From Sphingobium ummariense RL-3 (GTDB lineage: Bacteria; Pseudomonadota; Alphaproteobacteria; Sphingomonadales; Sphingomonadaceae): a DNA stretch of 64,000 bases. The position numbers were made by a program, and so were the translations under genes. Positions 39,176-49,870 of the stretch are shown one piece after another. The notes beneath the pieces were generated by a model. The model saw only the letters and a program-made list of their open reading frames with translations, was not told the origin of the DNA and did not search any database. How positions within the stretch are numbered: position 1 is the stretch's first letter; each line of letters begins with the position of its first letter. Location: NCBI RefSeq assembly GCF_000447205.1, contig NZ_AUWY01000071.1:62001-126000 (forward strand), written 5' to 3'.

Positions 39176-40627
39176 ATGAGCGGCGAAGGCAAGGGCACAA
39201 GAGACCTGACACAGGGGCCGATCGCATCGGCGCTCCTGCTGTTCGCCATCCCGACGCTGGTCGCCAACGTGCTCCAGTCGCTGAACGGGTCGATCAACGC
39301 GATCTGGGTCGGCCGCTTCCTGGGGCCGCAGGCGCTGGCGGCGACCGCCAATGCCAACATCATCATGTTCCTGATGTTCTCGGTCGTCTTCGGCTTCGGC
39401 ATGGCGGCGACGGTGATGATCGGGCAGGCGATGGGGGCTCGCGACGTGACGGCGGCGCGCCGGGCCTTCGGGTCGGCGGTCGGCTTCTGTTCTATGATGG
39501 GGCTGGGCGTGGCGGTGGCGGGCTGGATCGGCGCCCCGGCGCTGCTCCGCCTGCTGGCAACCCCGGCGGAGGCGTTCGGCCTCGCCCTCGTCTATCTGCG
39601 CGTCATCTTCGTGGCGATGCCGGCGACCCTGCTCGCCGTCATGATCATGATGGGGCTGCGCGGCGCGGGGGACGCGCGCACGCCGCTGATCTTCATGATC
39701 GTCAGCGTCACCATCGACTTGGTGCTCAATCCGGTGCTGATCCTCGGCCTGGGGCCGATCCCGGCCTTCGGCATCGCCGGATCCGCGGCGGCGACCGCCA
39801 TGGCGGGCTTCGTCAGCCTGATCGGGCTGGTCGCCTTCACCTATGCCAAGGATCTACCCCTCAGGCTTCGCGGCCCCGAGCTGCGCTGGCTGTGGCCGGC
39901 GGCCGACCAGATGCGCGTGCTGTTCGGCAAGGGACTGCCGATGGGGCTGCAGATGATCGTCATGTCGGGTTCCGGCCTGGTGATGATCGGGCTGGTCAAT
40001 CGCGAAGGGCTGCTGGTCACGGCCGCCTATGGCGCGGCGCAGCAGATATGGACCTATCTCCAGATGCCGGCGATGGCGATGGGCGCGGCGGTCAGCGCCA
40101 TGGCGGCGCAGAATGTAGGCGCTGGGCGCTGGGACCGGATCGGGCGGATCACCCGCTATGGCCTGGGCTATCAGCTGGCGATCACGGGATCGATGATCGT
40201 CGTCATCCTGCTGTTCCATGCTCCCCTGCTGTCGCTGTTCCTGGGCGCCAACCAGGCCGCGATCGACGCGGCATGGCATATGCAGCTGACCGTCAGCTGG
40301 AGCTTCCTGATGTTCGGCTGCACCATGATCTTCTTCGGGGTGATGCGCGCCAACGGCGTCGTGGTGCCGCCGCTCGTCATTTTGACCTTCACCCTTTTCG
40401 TCGTGCGGATCGGTTTCTACTACGTCGCCTATCCGGCGCTGGGCGCCAATGCGCTCTGGTTCAGCTTTCCGGTGAGTTCGCTGACGGCCGTATTGCTGGC
40501 GTGGCTGGTCTATGCGCAGGGCGGCTGGCGCAAGGCCCGGCTGCTGGTGCCGGTGCATGAGGAGGAATGCCGCGAGGCGGTGAACAGCGAGGCGGAGCCC
40601 GCCGGACGCATTGCTCCTGCCGGTTAG
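39176..40627 (+). CDS. MATE-family multidrug/Na+ efflux transporter
   Basis: A 483-aa inner-membrane protein with about 12 transmembrane helices in two homologous halves. The first is typified by IASALLLFAIPTLVANVLQS and NGSINAIWVGRFLGPQALAA; the second by GKGLPMGLQMIVMSGSGLVM. The internal GSAVGFCSMMGLGVAVAGW and AMAAQNVGAGRWDRIGRITR are typical. Members export cationic drugs and metabolites using a Na+ or H+ gradient. It follows valS by 34 bp and converges on the HerA-like gene with a 4-bp overlap of stop codons (40624-40627). Confidence 0.93.
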   Translation: MSGEGKGTRDLTQGPIASALLLFAIPTLVANVLQSLNGSINAIWVGRFLGPQALAATANANIIMFLMFSVVFGFGMAATVMIGQAMGARDVTAARRAFGSAVGFCSMMGLGVAVAGWIGAPALLRLLATPAEAFGLALVYLRVIFVAMPATLLAVMIMMGLRGAGDARTPLIFMIVSVTIDLVLNPVLILGLGPIPAFGIAGSAAATAMAGFVSLIGLVAFTYAKDLPLRLRGPELRWLWPAADQMRVLFGKGLPMGLQMIVMSGSGLVMIGLVNREGLLVTAAYGAAQQIWTYLQMPAMAMGAAVSAMAAQNVGAGRWDRIGRITRYGLGYQLAITGSMIVVILLFHAPLLSLFLGANQAAIDAAWHMQLTVSWSFLMFGCTMIFFGVMRANGVVVPPLVILTFTLFVVRIGFYYVAYPALGANALWFSFPVSSLTAVLLAWLVYAQGGWRKARLLVPVHEEECREAVNSEAEPAGRIAPAG

Positions 40628-42282
40628 CGCCCCTGGTTGCGCCAGCGGGTGATGGTGCGGTCGAGGATGTCGTTCTCCCCGCCGGACTGGCGCCACAGTT
40701 CGGTGAAGCTCGGATCGCTGGATGCGGGGCGCCGGCTCTCCTCCAGATTGTCGAGCGAAACGCGGATCGGCACCGCGACGCCCTCGCCGCAGATGATCGC
40801 CTCCCGGTTGCGCAGCGCCGGGATCGAATCCAGGAACCCGCGCGCGCCCTCTGGCATCGCCGCCTTGACGAAGGCCTGGTCGCGGTCGTTGTTGAGGCGC
40901 ATCGAGATGATGGTGCCGCACTGCGACAGCACGCCTTCGGCCAGGTCCGACGGCCGCTGGGTAATCAGGCCCAGCGAAACGCCATATTTGCGGCCTTCCT
41001 TGGCGATCCGTTCCAGGATCTTGCGCACCGCCTGGCCCGCGCCGCTGGTGGTGCTGGGGATGTAGCGATGCGCCTCCTCGCAGACCAGCAAGATGGGCCG
41101 CTGCGGCTCGTCCCGTGCCCAGATCGCATAGTCGAACACCAGCCGCGACAGCACCGACACCACGGTCGAGGTGATTTCCGAAGGCATGGCCGACACGTCG
41201 ATGATCGAGATCGGCTTCCCACCCGCGGGCAGGCGGAAGATCTTGGCGATGAACTGCTGCATCGAATCCGCCACCAGCATGCCGGAGAACATGAAGGAAT
41301 AGCGCGGGTCCGCCTTGATCTCGTCGATCTTGGTCTTCAGGCGCATATAGGGCAGCGAGTTGGTGCCCTTGTCGAGCTTCCCCATCTCGTTCTGCAGGAT
41401 GTTGGTGAGGTCGGACAGCAGATAGGGAATGGGCGAATCCACCGTCAGCCGCCCGATGCTTTCCGCGAGCCGGTTCTTCGAACGGGCGGCGAGCAGGCAT
41501 TTGGCGAGGATGTCGCAATCGACCGTGCGCTCCGATCCTTCGGATGTCACGAAGACCTCGCAATGCTCCTCGAAGTTCATCAACCAGTAGGGCAGGGCAA
41601 GATTGTTGATGTCATAGACCGCACCGTTCTGGGCGAAGGCGGCGCCATATTCGCCATGCGGGTCGATCATGACGATGTGGCCCTGCGGCGACAGGTCGCA
41701 GATGCGATGGAGGATCAGCGCGGCGCTGGTGGACTTGCCGGTGCCGGTCGATCCCAGCAGCGCGAAGTGCTTGCCCAGCATCGAATCCACATAGAGGGCA
41801 GCGCGTGTGTCGGCGGTGGGATAGACCGTGCCGATCTGCACATGTGCGCGATCGTCGGCGGCGTAAATCTGGTTCATGTCGTGGCTGGAGACCGGATGGA
41901 TCTCCGTGCCCGGAGTCGGATAGCGGGTAACGCCGCGGCGAAAGCGGAAGATGCGACCGGTGAGCTTCTCCTCGTCGCCTTCGCCCAGGAAATCGATGTC
42001 GGCGATGATGCCCGCGGGGTTCTGCGCATCCATTGTCATGGCGCGGATCGACGCGATCAGCCAGCTGCCACCGACGCGCATCTTGACCTGGCTGCCGACC
42101 TGTCCTGCCATCGCGATGCAGGGGTCGCTGTCCTGCGCCAGCACATGCAGGCGCGCGGCATCGATCATCACCTTGGAACTGGAACCAGCGATCTGGAACA
42201 CCATGCCGATGGCCGCGGACGCCGGAAGGACATGGACCGTCTCACCGGTCGAGAATTGATGCGCCCCCGGCATATGGGTCAT
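40624..42282 (-). CDS. HerA-like (DUF87) ATPase
   Basis: A 552-aa P-loop ATPase of the HerA/FtsK superfamily. An N-terminal beta-barrel HAS-like domain (residues 1-150) is followed by Walker A in FALLGSTGTGKSTSAALILH, Walker B in RPILLVCEEAHRYIPS, and the sensor GVSLGLITQRPSDLAEGVLS. Archaeal HerA works with the NurA nuclease in DNA end resection. No NurA-like gene is adjacent here, so the partner is unknown. Bacterial stand-alone HerA ATPases are often called ATP-binding protein DUF87. The start MTHMPGAHQFSTGETVHVLP was preferred to one 20 codons upstream. Confidence 0.9.
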   Translation of the reverse strand: MTHMPGAHQFSTGETVHVLPASAAIGMVFQIAGSSSKVMIDAARLHVLAQDSDPCIAMAGQVGSQVKMRVGGSWLIASIRAMTMDAQNPAGIIADIDFLGEGDEEKLTGRIFRFRRGVTRYPTPGTEIHPVSSHDMNQIYAADDRAHVQIGTVYPTADTRAALYVDSMLGKHFALLGSTGTGKSTSAALILHRICDLSPQGHIVMIDPHGEYGAAFAQNGAVYDINNLALPYWLMNFEEHCEVFVTSEGSERTVDCDILAKCLLAARSKNRLAESIGRLTVDSPIPYLLSDLTNILQNEMGKLDKGTNSLPYMRLKTKIDEIKADPRYSFMFSGMLVADSMQQFIAKIFRLPAGGKPISIIDVSAMPSEITSTVVSVLSRLVFDYAIWARDEPQRPILLVCEEAHRYIPSTTSGAGQAVRKILERIAKEGRKYGVSLGLITQRPSDLAEGVLSQCGTIISMRLNNDRDQAFVKAAMPEGARGFLDSIPALRNREAIICGEGVAVPIRVSLDNLEESRRPASSDPSFTELWRQSGGENDILDRTITRWRNQGR

Positions 42283-42482
42283 GAGCCTCTTCGTCCCCTG
42301 TGCCGAACGCAAGTCGGCATGCCAGCCGGTGATAGGTGCCAATCGTAAAGATAGGCTTAGTCACCCGGTTCGTCGGCTTCGGAAGTCCATGAACTGTTGA
42401 CTTATTCCGTCGGAACGAAACGCTGGCAGGAACATGGATCAAGTTCAGGCATTCATCTCCCACACAGACCAGGGATGCCTGC

Positions 42483-43586
42483 TTGTCCAACCTGATCCCG
42501 GCTGACCGAGCCCGCCGCTCTGACGCCATAGCCATCGCCCGCGTCATCTGCATCCTTGGGGTGGTCTATGTCCATGCCTGGACAGGCATTAACGGCGCGC
42601 AACTCGAGACCCTGCGCGGCACGCCGCAGGAAAGCCTGCGCTGGGTCCTGATGGAGATTTTCGGACGTAGCGCCGTCCCGCTGCTGGGCCTCATCTCCGG
42701 ATGGCTCGTAAGCGAGTCGTCCCGCACTCTTGATTGGGGCCGTCATGTCGCGCGCAAGGCGCGCACAATCCTGCTGCCGATGATCCTGTGGAATGCGCTT
42801 GCGATCCTGCTCGTTTCCGGCGCCGCTCGGCTCGCCCACCTCGCCGCGCCCACACCGCAGTCGCTCGGATGGCTGTTCCAAGAGCTGTTCATCGTCTCGC
42901 GTAATCCCGACATCAACGTGCAGATGCCGTTTCTGCGCGACCTGTTCCTGTGCATGGTCGCCGCACCGCTGCTGGTGCGCTTGCCCAACTGGACGCTGTT
43001 GCTGATCATGGCGGCGGCGCTGGTCGCGCAGGTCATGGGGATCGGGCCGCCGGTGATCATGCGCGCATCGATCGTCTTCTTCTTCACTCTCGGCATCCTC
43101 GCGCGGCGGGTCGGGCTGGCGGAGCGAACGGCAGCGCTGCCATTCCCTGTAGCCGTGATTCCCTTCGCGCTGCTGATGCCGATCCAGCTTTCCTGGTCGC
43201 TTCACGCGGGCGCGCCCTCAAGCGCCGGTGCGGGGCTGCTCGACATGACGGTGCGCGTCGCCGCCGCACTGTGCTTCTGGCGTGTATCTTGGGCCTTGGC
43301 GCATAGCCCGGCACGAGGGACGCTGCTGCGGATAGAGCCCTTCGCCTTCTTCCTCTTCTGTGCGCACCTCATCCTGATCTGGCTCGGCGGGCCAGTGCTG
43401 GGCGCTATGTTTGGGGTCTTGGGATCGCCGCTTTATCCGCTCTACCTGATCGTACAGCCGGTGCTGGTGCTGATTGCCGTGGTGCTGATCGGCACGGGGC
43501 TCGGACGAGCCGCGCCCCCGTTGGCGCGGTTGCTGAGCGGCGGGCGTCTCAGCCCCAGCCCAAAGATCAAGCCGCTGCCGGCGTGA
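42483..43586 (+). CDS. Acyltransferase 3 family membrane protein
   Basis: A 367-aa polytopic inner-membrane acyltransferase of the OafA/NolL type, with about ten transmembrane helices. The N-terminus carries the family's first helix with the catalytic-type motif [14 protein letters not shown] (R/H conserved). Such proteins O-acetylate or O-succinylate surface polysaccharides. It starts with TTG at 42483, preceded by AGGGA about 8 bases away; no in-frame ATG fits upstream. The last 20 bp overlap the convergent luciferase-like gene. Confidence 0.87.
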   Translation: MSNLIPADRARRSDAIAIARVICILGVVYVHAWTGINGAQLETLRGTPQESLRWVLMEIFGRSAVPLLGLISGWLVSESSRTLDWGRHVARKARTILLPMILWNALAILLVSGAARLAHLAAPTPQSLGWLFQELFIVSRNPDINVQMPFLRDLFLCMVAAPLLVRLPNWTLLLIMAAALVAQVMGIGPPVIMRASIVFFFTLGILARRVGLAERTAALPFPVAVIPFALLMPIQLSWSLHAGAPSSAGAGLLDMTVRVAAALCFWRVSWALAHSPARGTLLRIEPFAFFLFCAHLILIWLGGPVLGAMFGVLGSPLYPLYLIVQPVLVLIAVVLIGTGLGRAAPPLARLLSGGRLSPSPKIKPLPA

Positions 43587-44571
43587 GGACATTGCGCGCG
43601 GCAGCAATGGCGATGGCAAAGCTGCGCTTGCGCGCTTCCGGGTCGTAGATCTGGCCGGTGACGATGATCTCGTCCACTTGGGTACGGCGGAGGAAGACGG
43701 AAAGATCGCGCTCGACATCCGCCTCGGTGCCGATGCTGGAGCAACTCAGGACGTCGGCCAGCATGGTACGCCCCTGAGGCGGCAGGCTGTCGAGATAGCC
43801 GGGAACGGGTGGCTGCAGCTTGCCCGGTTGCCCGGTTCGCAGGCGGATGAAGGCTTGCTGCATCGAAGAGGCCAGGAGCGCAGCTTCCTCCGCCGTATCG
43901 GCGGCAAAGACGTTATATCCGGCCATCACATAGGGTTCGCGCAGTTGCGCAGAGGGACGGAAGTCTCGGCGATAGACGGCAATCGCATCATCGAGTGCAG
44001 CCGGCGCGAAATGGGACGCGAAGGCATAGGGCAGGCCGAGCGCAGCCGCCAGTTGCGCGCCATAAAGGCTGGAACCCAGGATCCAGAGCGGGATATCAGC
44101 GCCGGCAGCGGGCGTCGCTTCGAAGCCAAGGCGTGTGTCGCCGGCAAAATAGGCCTGCAGCTCCATGATATCCCTGGGAAACTGGTCGACGCCGCCATCC
44201 AGTGTCCGGCGCATCGCCTGTGCGACCCGCTGATCCGAACCGGGCGCCCGGCCAAGCCCCAGGTCGACGCGGCCAGGGAAAAGCGCAGCGAGCGTACCAA
44301 ACTGTTCAGCGATGGCGAGCGGGGCATGGTTGGGCAGCATGATGCCGCCAGCGCCGATCCGAATGGTGGAAGTCGCATGGCCGATATGGGCCAGCACGAC
44401 CGACGTGGCGGCCGATGCAATGCCGGGCATGCCATGATGCTCCGCAACCCAGAAGCGGCGATAGCCGAGCGATTCCGCGTGAGCAGCCAGATCGGCCGCA
44501 TTGGCGAGGGCTTTGCGTGCGTCGCTGCCTTCGGCAACGGGCACGAGATCGAGGACGGAGAGCTGAACCAT
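43567..44571 (-). CDS. Luciferase-like (LLM class) flavin-dependent oxidoreductase
   Basis: A 334-aa TIM-barrel FMN/F420-type monooxygenase of the MsnO8/YhbW group. It starts [20 protein letters not shown]. The signature [20 protein letters not shown] follows, then [20 protein letters not shown] and [14 protein letters not shown]. The family uses reduced FMN and oxygen; the substrate is unknown. An ATG at 44580 would add three residues. It converges on the acyltransferase gene with 20 bp of overlap. Confidence 0.92.
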   Translation of the reverse strand: MVQLSVLDLVPVAEGSDARKALANAADLAAHAESLGYRRFWVAEHHGMPGIASAATSVVLAHIGHATSTIRIGAGGIMLPNHAPLAIAEQFGTLAALFPGRVDLGLGRAPGSDQRVAQAMRRTLDGGVDQFPRDIMELQAYFAGDTRLGFEATPAAGADIPLWILGSSLYGAQLAAALGLPYAFASHFAPAALDDAIAVYRRDFRPSAQLREPYVMAGYNVFAADTAEEAALLASSMQQAFIRLRTGQPGKLQPPVPGYLDSLPPQGRTMLADVLSCSSIGTEADVERDLSVFLRRTQVDEIIVTGQIYDPEARKRSFAIAIAAARNVLTPAAA

Positions 44572-44623
44572 ATCCCGCATATGGGGGTATGATCGGTTTT
44601 ATTTCAAGACGGAATGCCGCAGC

Positions 44624-45064
44624 TTAGACTGCCCGGCCAAAATCGCCCGCCGGGCTTTCGGTACGCCTGCCGAACGTCCCGGGGCGGCGGGCCACCAGCG
44701 GGTTGGCGTCGCGATCCAGCATTGCCATGGTTTCAGTAAAGCAGGGGCGTAATGCGACCACGGTCTCGATCAGTTCCTCGGGGCTTTCCCGAAATTCGAT
44801 GCAGCGGCGCGCAACCAACTCGATTTCTTCCGCCATCCCGCTCAGGCGATAGGCGCCGAACTGAGCCGACTCGCCCTTCAGCGTATGCGCAGGCGTGACG
44901 AGCGCCACGGCGTTGCGGGCGCGAAAGGCGTCCTCCACCGCCGCGATGGCCTTGGCTCCATCCTCGCGAAAATAGCCCAGAATGCGCAGGAACGACGCGC
45001 CCAATTCGGTGCGGGTGCGAGCAAAATCATTCCAGTTCACCAGTTCGGTATCTTGATGAGACAC
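44624..45064 (-). CDS. Histidine phosphotransfer (Hpt) domain protein
   Basis: A 146-aa protein whose middle is an Hpt four-helix bundle. The phosphorylatable His lies in LVTPAHTLKGESAQFGAYRL. Upstream helices (NDFARTRTELGASFLRILGY) and the following helix (MAEEIELVARRCIEFRESPE) complete it. Hpt proteins relay phosphate between hybrid kinases and response regulators. No kinase is adjacent. The start GTG 45064 (VSHQDTELVNW) has GGGAG suitably spaced; a longer frame upstream overlaps the tusA-like gene and is not expected. The C-terminal 25 residues are probably disordered. Confidence 0.87.
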   Translation of the reverse strand: MSHQDTELVNWNDFARTRTELGASFLRILGYFREDGAKAIAAVEDAFRARNAVALVTPAHTLKGESAQFGAYRLSGMAEEIELVARRCIEFRESPEELIETVVALRPCFTETMAMLDRDANPLVARRPGTFGRRTESPAGDFGRAV

Positions 45065-45126
45065 CTGCGACACTCCCTGCCTTGCTCGAGCAGGATAAGC
45101 GCCGCGCGTAAATAGAGCGTAAATGC

Positions 45127-45351
45127 CTACTCGGCCAAGTCGTGCCTGCGAAGTTGGAAATGTTGTGTGCCGAGCGCCTCGAACGACCACCCTCGCTGCC
45201 GGGCAAGCGCCTGCAGTTCGCGACCTGCGATCGGGTCGTCGGCTTCTATGGTCATTACTGCCGCCTCACGCATGGTCCGCGCCGCACGCAACGCAGGCCA
45301 GGGGCATTTCATCCCGCGCGCATCGATATGAACCGGTTCATTTGTTGGCAT
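45127..45351 (-). CDS. TusA-family sulfurtransferase
   Basis: A 74-aa SirA/TusA-fold protein. The persulfide cysteine is in the CPxP motif of [17 protein letters not shown] (residue 16), followed by the strand-helix pattern [20 protein letters not shown]. TusA-type proteins pass sulfur to tRNA thiolation, molybdopterin or dissimilatory pathways. Its start overlaps the end of der by 14 bp, so it is co-transcribed with that gene. The exact pathway is not determined by context. Confidence 0.9.
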   Translation of the reverse strand: MPTNEPVHIDARGMKCPWPALRAARTMREAAVMTIEADDPIAGRELQALARQRGWSFEALGTQHFQLRRHDLAE

Positions 45352-46702
45352 AGGGATTTTTGGCGCTGCGCAGGGTGAGGCGTACAGGCACGGCCCCGAA
45401 ACCCAGTTCCCTGCGGATGCCGTTCACCAGATAGCGGCGATAGCTTTCAGGAAGTTCGTCCAGCCGGGTACCGAACAGCACGAAGGTCGGCGGGCGGGTC
45501 TTGTTCTGGGTGATATAGCGCAGCTTGATCCGCTTGCCACCGGGCGCTGGGGGGGGATTGGCCTCCAACGCGCGCTCGAACCAGCGATTGAGGATACCGG
45601 TGGAAACGCGCTGCGACCAGGCGGTCCGGGTTTCGAAAGCGACGCGGATCAGGTCGTCCAGACCCTTCCCGGTGGCGCCGGAGACGGTCATGATCGGCAC
45701 GCCGCGCACCTGCGCCAGCCCGTCCGACAGCGCCTGCTTGATCCCCTGATAGAGCGCCGAGCCGTTTTCCACGGTGTCCCATTTGTTGAGGCCGATGACG
45801 AGCGCGCGACCTTCCTCCAGCACCTTGTCGGCAATGCGCAGATCCTGCGCCTCCAGCCCGCGCGTGGCATCGAGCAGCAGCACGACCACCTCGGCAAAGT
45901 TCACGGCGTTCAGGCCGTCCGAAACCGCCAGCTTTTCCAGCTTGTCCTGCACCTTGGCCCGCTTGCGCATGCCGGCGGTGTCGATCAGGCGGACGGGACG
46001 GTCGTTGCCGTCGGGATCGGTCCAGGTCCAGTCAACCGCGATGCTGTCCCGCGTGATGCCGGCTTCCGGTCCGGTCAGCAGGCGGTTCTCGCCCAGCAGG
46101 CGATTGATGAGGGTCGACTTGCCTGCATTGGGGCGGCCGACGATGGCGAGCTTGAGCGGCGCGCTTTCGCTGTCCTCCTCCGTCTCGGGCTCCTCTTCTT
46201 CCTCCTCGCGGTCGATATGGGGGAGGAGCGCCTGGAACAGATCGGCAAGGCCTTGACCATGTTCCGCGGAGAAGGGGACGGGTTCTCCCAGGCCTAGGCT
46301 GAACGCTTCCATGACGCCGTCGTCGCCCGCCCTGCCTTCCGCCTTGTTGGCTAGCAGTACAACCGGAATGTCGCCGCTGCGCAGCCAACGGGCGATTTCC
46401 TCGTCCAGCGGCGTGATGCCGGCACGGGAGTCGATCACGAAGAGAGCGACATCGGCCGAATCCACTGCCGCTTCGGTCTGGAGCCGCATACGGCCGGGGA
46501 GGGACTGGGCATCCTCATCTTCATAGCCCGCCGTATCGATGATCGTGAAGTCGAGCCCAAGCAAATGAGCCTCCCCCTCGCGCCGATCGCGCGTGACTCC
46601 TGGTTGGTCGTCGACGAGGGCCAGCTTCTTGCCGACCAGGCGGTTGAAGAGGGTGGACTTGCCGACATTGGGCCGCCCGACAATGGCAACAGTGGGCAGC
46701 AT
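45338..46702 (-). CDS. der: Ribosome-biogenesis GTPase Der (EngA)
   Basis: A 454-aa double GTPase needed for 50S assembly. G domain 1 begins [20 protein letters not shown] with DQPGVTRD and DTAGYED. G domain 2 begins [20 protein letters not shown] with [13 protein letters not shown] and [14 protein letters not shown], plus NKWD. The C-terminal KH-like domain ends [11 protein letters not shown]. An acidic Glu-rich linker ([15 protein letters not shown]) joins the two G domains. The start MLPTVAI at 46702 is standard. An inverted REP-like pair lies between it and bamB. Confidence 0.97.
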   Translation of the reverse strand: MLPTVAIVGRPNVGKSTLFNRLVGKKLALVDDQPGVTRDRREGEAHLLGLDFTIIDTAGYEDEDAQSLPGRMRLQTEAAVDSADVALFVIDSRAGITPLDEEIARWLRSGDIPVVLLANKAEGRAGDDGVMEAFSLGLGEPVPFSAEHGQGLADLFQALLPHIDREEEEEEPETEEDSESAPLKLAIVGRPNAGKSTLINRLLGENRLLTGPEAGITRDSIAVDWTWTDPDGNDRPVRLIDTAGMRKRAKVQDKLEKLAVSDGLNAVNFAEVVVLLLDATRGLEAQDLRIADKVLEEGRALVIGLNKWDTVENGSALYQGIKQALSDGLAQVRGVPIMTVSGATGKGLDDLIRVAFETRTAWSQRVSTGILNRWFERALEANPPPAPGGKRIKLRYITQNKTRPPTFVLFGTRLDELPESYRRYLVNGIRRELGFGAVPVRLTLRSAKNPYANK

Positions 46703-46737
46703 GGTGGCCCATATCCTTCTTGAAAAACGAAATGCGC

Positions 46738-46799
46738 GCTCCTGCGAAGGCGGGAGCCCAGTCCGGCGGCCGGAACCAGGCTCCCGCCTTCGCAGGAGC
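46738..46799. repeat. Perfect inverted pair of REP-like palindromes between bamB and der
   Basis: A 21-nt element (46738-46758) is repeated exactly in inverse at 46779-46799 around a 20-bp spacer. Each arm can fold on its own (GCTCC/GGAGC) or pair with the other. The core GCGAAGGC is the same as in the ends of the GIY-YIG cassette at 26077-26450, but no nuclease gene is present. Looks like a solo, non-autonomous unit. Confidence 0.85.
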
Positions 46800-46820
46800 A
46801 TCCGCTTGCTTGATCCGCTT

Positions 46821-48170
46821 TTACCGCAGCGCGGTCAACCGGCCGTCATCGGCCAGGATGTAAAGCGTATTGTTCGCGACCACCGGGGAAAGCGACATGG
46901 ACTTGTCCATATCGACCTGCGCCTGGATCGCCCCCGTCCCCGGATCGACATAATTGAGGTCGCCATGGGTCGAAACCAGGATCAGGCGTCCACCCGCCAG
47001 TACTGGACCGGTCCAGCGGATGGCGTTGGTTTTCTTCTTTTCCTTCTCCCAGCGGCGCAGCTGACTGATCCAGCGGATGCGTCCGGTGGCGCGGGCGACG
47101 CAGAGCAGCTTGGCGTCGCTGGTGACGGCGAACACCCATTCGCCCGCAACCCAAGGGGTGGAAATGCCGGCGATGTTGATTTCCCACAGGCGCTGGCCGC
47201 TGGTCAGCTCATAGGATGCCATGCGGCCGCCCTGGCCGATCGCGAAGACGCGGCCGCGGTCGATCACCGGATCGGCATCAATATCGGTCAGCGTGGCGAC
47301 GGCGGTGGAGATGCTGGTGCGCGACAGCGCGTCGCCCCACAGGGTACGGCCATTCTCATAGCGATAAGCCGTCAGCTCGCCCGAACTGTAGCCCGCGATC
47401 ACCGTGCCCTGGGCGGCGGCGGGGGCCGCCACGCCGAAAATGCCCGTGGTCTGCAAAGTGCCGCTGTCGGTCCAGAGCACTTCGCCATCCGTCTGGTTGA
47501 GCGCGAAGATCTGATTGTCCTGGCCCATCACGTAAACATGGCCGTTCGCCAATGTCGGCGCACCACGCAGCGGGCCGCCGGGGCGCTTCTTCCACAGGAT
47601 ATTGCCGCTGCTCGCATCGATCGCGGCGACGTCGCCGATGCCGGTGCTCGCGAACAGCTTGCCGTCCAGGATACTGACGCCGCCGCCGAACAGCGCCCGG
47701 CCATTCCCCTCCGCCGGAAGGGAGGTCTGCCACAGCTTGGACCCGCTATTGGCGTCGAACGCAATGACATGGGCGCCGGCATCGATCACGTACAGCTTGC
47801 CCCCCGCGATTACGGGAGCCGAAGCGAGGCGGGCCTGCGGCTTGCTGCCTTCGATCGAGCTGGTCCAAACAGTCTTGGGCGACGCACCGAACGCCAGATG
47901 CCCCATCGCCTTGGAAGGATCTCCTCCCGGCTGCGACCATTGGTCGTTCACATAGGCCTCAGGCAAGCTGACCGGTACGTCGGCAAGGGTTGGATCGACT
48001 TCGATCCCCTGCTCGTTCGAGAGGATCGAGACGCGCTTGCCGACAACCGGCGTCTTGGGTCCACCCTTCTTCCCGCCCACAATGCCGCAGCCGGCCAGCA
48101 GAGCCACCATCGCCACGGCCGCCATGGTACGGCGGATCGGCATCCTCATCTTCATGCTGTGCAATGCCAT
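46821..48170 (-). CDS. bamB: Outer-membrane assembly lipoprotein BamB (PQQ-like beta-propeller)
   Basis: A 449-aa protein. N-terminal signal ([15 protein letters not shown]-type n-region, then [14 protein letters not shown]) with lipobox LLAGC. Eight-bladed propeller with repeated W motifs: [76 protein letters not shown]. BamB is a lipoprotein of the BAM complex that helps insert outer-membrane beta-barrels such as the two TonB receptors in this window. The start at 48170 is the first sensible Met; MKMRMP further in is possible. It follows the YfgM-like gene by 10 bp. Confidence 0.93.
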   Translation of the reverse strand: MALHSMKMRMPIRRTMAAVAMVALLAGCGIVGGKKGGPKTPVVGKRVSILSNEQGIEVDPTLADVPVSLPEAYVNDQWSQPGGDPSKAMGHLAFGASPKTVWTSSIEGSKPQARLASAPVIAGGKLYVIDAGAHVIAFDANSGSKLWQTSLPAEGNGRALFGGGVSILDGKLFASTGIGDVAAIDASSGNILWKKRPGGPLRGAPTLANGHVYVMGQDNQIFALNQTDGEVLWTDSGTLQTTGIFGVAAPAAAQGTVIAGYSSGELTAYRYENGRTLWGDALSRTSISTAVATLTDIDADPVIDRGRVFAIGQGGRMASYELTSGQRLWEINIAGISTPWVAGEWVFAVTSDAKLLCVARATGRIRWISQLRRWEKEKKKTNAIRWTGPVLAGGRLILVSTHGDLNYVDPGTGAIQAQVDMDKSMSLSPVVANNTLYILADDGRLTALR

Positions 48171-48180
48171 GCGCTTCACT

Positions 48181-48879
48181 TCATCCCTGTCCAGGCTCGG
48201 CCGGCGTTTCGACGGCGTCGATCCCCAATAGCCCGGCCATCTGTCGCGCGCGTGAACGGATCGAGTCGGGTACGGTCTTGTCCTTGGCCATGGCGGCAAA
48301 CATCGGACCCGCAAGATCGGGCTTGCCCATCTTCATATAGGCGATCGCCACCAACTCCCCGGCGCTGCCGAACCACGGTGCCCCTTCCACCGCCAGCGGC
48401 TTCAGCCGGTCAACGATCTGCTGGGGCTTCAGGCTTTCGAACTCCAGCGCTGTCTGGCGGATCAGCGCCAGGTCGCGATAGGGCTGGTCCAGCGAATTGT
48501 CCGCCGCGATCGCCTGATAGGCGGCGATGGCGGCCTTGCTGTCGCCCTTGCGCGCGGCGATGCCCGCCTTCAGCATCAGCGCGCCGGCGCGATAGCCGGG
48601 CTGGCTTGCCTGGGTAAGCGCGTCGAGCTGCTTGGCGTCCGGCGTGCCGCCTCGGGTTGCGGTCGACAGCAGCGCGTCCATCTGTTCGGACACGGCTTCC
48701 GACTGGGTGCGGCTGTGCTGCTGCCAGTAAAGCCAGCCGGCAAAAAGGATCAGGCCGAGGACCACGGCGACCACCAGCCAGCGGCCATAGCGCTGCCAGA
48801 AGGTCAGCATCCGGTCCTGGCGGACGGCCTCGTCGACCTCGCGCATGAAGGCTTCGCTGTTTTGCGGCGTCAGGGCCAC
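48181..48879 (-). CDS. YfgM-like tetratricopeptide membrane protein
   Basis: A 232-aa protein with a cytoplasmic N-terminus (SEAFMREVDEAVRQDRMLTF), one transmembrane helix (WLVVAVVLGLILFAGWLYW) and a periplasmic TPR-like domain (AGALMLKAGIAARKGDSKAA, then PDLAGPMFAAMAKDKTVPDS). It matches YfgM, an ancillary SecYEG/PpiD chaperone partner whose gene precedes bamB and der in many proteobacteria. The same order yfgM-bamB-der is kept here, supporting the assignment. Confidence 0.9.
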   Translation of the reverse strand: MALTPQNSEAFMREVDEAVRQDRMLTFWQRYGRWLVVAVVLGLILFAGWLYWQQHSRTQSEAVSEQMDALLSTATRGGTPDAKQLDALTQASQPGYRAGALMLKAGIAARKGDSKAAIAAYQAIAADNSLDQPYRDLALIRQTALEFESLKPQQIVDRLKPLAVEGAPWFGSAGELVAIAYMKMGKPDLAGPMFAAMAKDKTVPDSIRSRARQMAGLLGIDAVETPAEPGQG

Positions 48880-48953
48880 GGGAATCTCCAGAAATACATC
48901 AGCAACGGCACGCGGAAGGCGCGATCATTAGCGGCGCTGTTGGTCCGCGCAAA

Positions 48954-49826
48954 TCACTTTTTGGGGCGGTAGACCTGATCTTCGGTCGGAAAGCTGCGGT
49001 CGCGCACCTCGGCGGCGTATCGGGCGGCCGCTCCATCGATGGTTTCCGCAATATTTTCATAGCGCTTCACGAAGCGGGGCACGCGGTCGAACATGCCCAG
49101 CATATCTTCGGTGACGAGCACCTGTCCGTCGCATCGGGCCGAGGCGCCGATGCCGATGACCGGTATGTCGACACTTTCGGTAACCGCCACGGCCAGTTCC
49201 TCCATCACGCCTTCCAGCACGAGGGCGAAGGCGCCCGCTTCGGCGACGGCACGCGCATCGCCCAGGATCTTGGCATGTTCCTGCTGGCTTTTGCCGCGCG
49301 CGCCATAGCCGCCCAGCGCATTCACCGCCTGCGGCGTCAGGCCGACATGCGCCATGACCGGAATACCGCGGGCGGCGAGGAAGGCGATGGTTTCCGCCAT
49401 CGCCTGTCCGCCCTCCAGCTTGACGCCCGCGCAACCGGTTTCCGCCATCACCCGGCTGGCGCTGGCGAAAGCGACCTGGGGCGAGGCTTCGTAGCTGCCG
49501 AAGGGCATGTCGACGAGAACCAGGCTGTGATAGCTGCCGCGCACCACTGCGGCGCCGTGCGCGATCATCATGTCCAAGGTGACAGCAAGGGTGGAGGGAA
49601 GTCCGTAAATGACCTGCCCCAGCGAATCGCCCACCAGCAGCATGTCGCAATGCGGGTCCAGGATCTGCGCCTGTCGCGCCGTATAGGCGGTCAGCATCAC
49701 CAGCGGTTCCTCGGTCTTTCCCTCGAACTTGCGGCGCTGGATGGCGGGGACGGTCAGGCGCTTCATCGGCGCCGGAGTGGGGTTGGCACGGCTGGTCGAC
49801 GTGTCGAGCGTGAAGGTCGTGGACAT
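48954..49826 (-). CDS. panB: 3-methyl-2-oxobutanoate hydroxymethyltransferase
   Basis: A 290-aa TIM-barrel enzyme making ketopantoate from 2-oxoisovalerate and methylenetetrahydrofolate, the first committed step of pantothenate/CoA synthesis. The N-terminal [20 protein letters not shown], the metal/substrate motif [38 protein letters not shown] and [17 protein letters not shown] are all present. Residues 1-20 are an unusual polar extension; [13 protein letters not shown] (ATG 49766) may be the true start. It precedes the yfgM-bamB-der unit on the same strand. Confidence 0.96.
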   Translation of the reverse strand: MSTTFTLDTSTSRANPTPAPMKRLTVPAIQRRKFEGKTEEPLVMLTAYTARQAQILDPHCDMLLVGDSLGQVIYGLPSTLAVTLDMMIAHGAAVVRGSYHSLVLVDMPFGSYEASPQVAFASASRVMAETGCAGVKLEGGQAMAETIAFLAARGIPVMAHVGLTPQAVNALGGYGARGKSQQEHAKILGDARAVAEAGAFALVLEGVMEELAVAVTESVDIPVIGIGASARCDGQVLVTEDMLGMFDRVPRFVKRYENIAETIDGAAARYAAEVRDRSFPTEDQVYRPKK

Positions 49827-49870
49827 GGATGGCCTCTAACCCAGCGCAAGCCAGGTAGCAAATGCCGGAG

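Noticed and set aside
45065-45190. Longer Hpt protein beginning at 45190
   Set aside because: The extra N-terminal residues overlap the tusA-like gene and are basic and unstructured. The GTG at 45064 with GGGAG upstream is more plausible.
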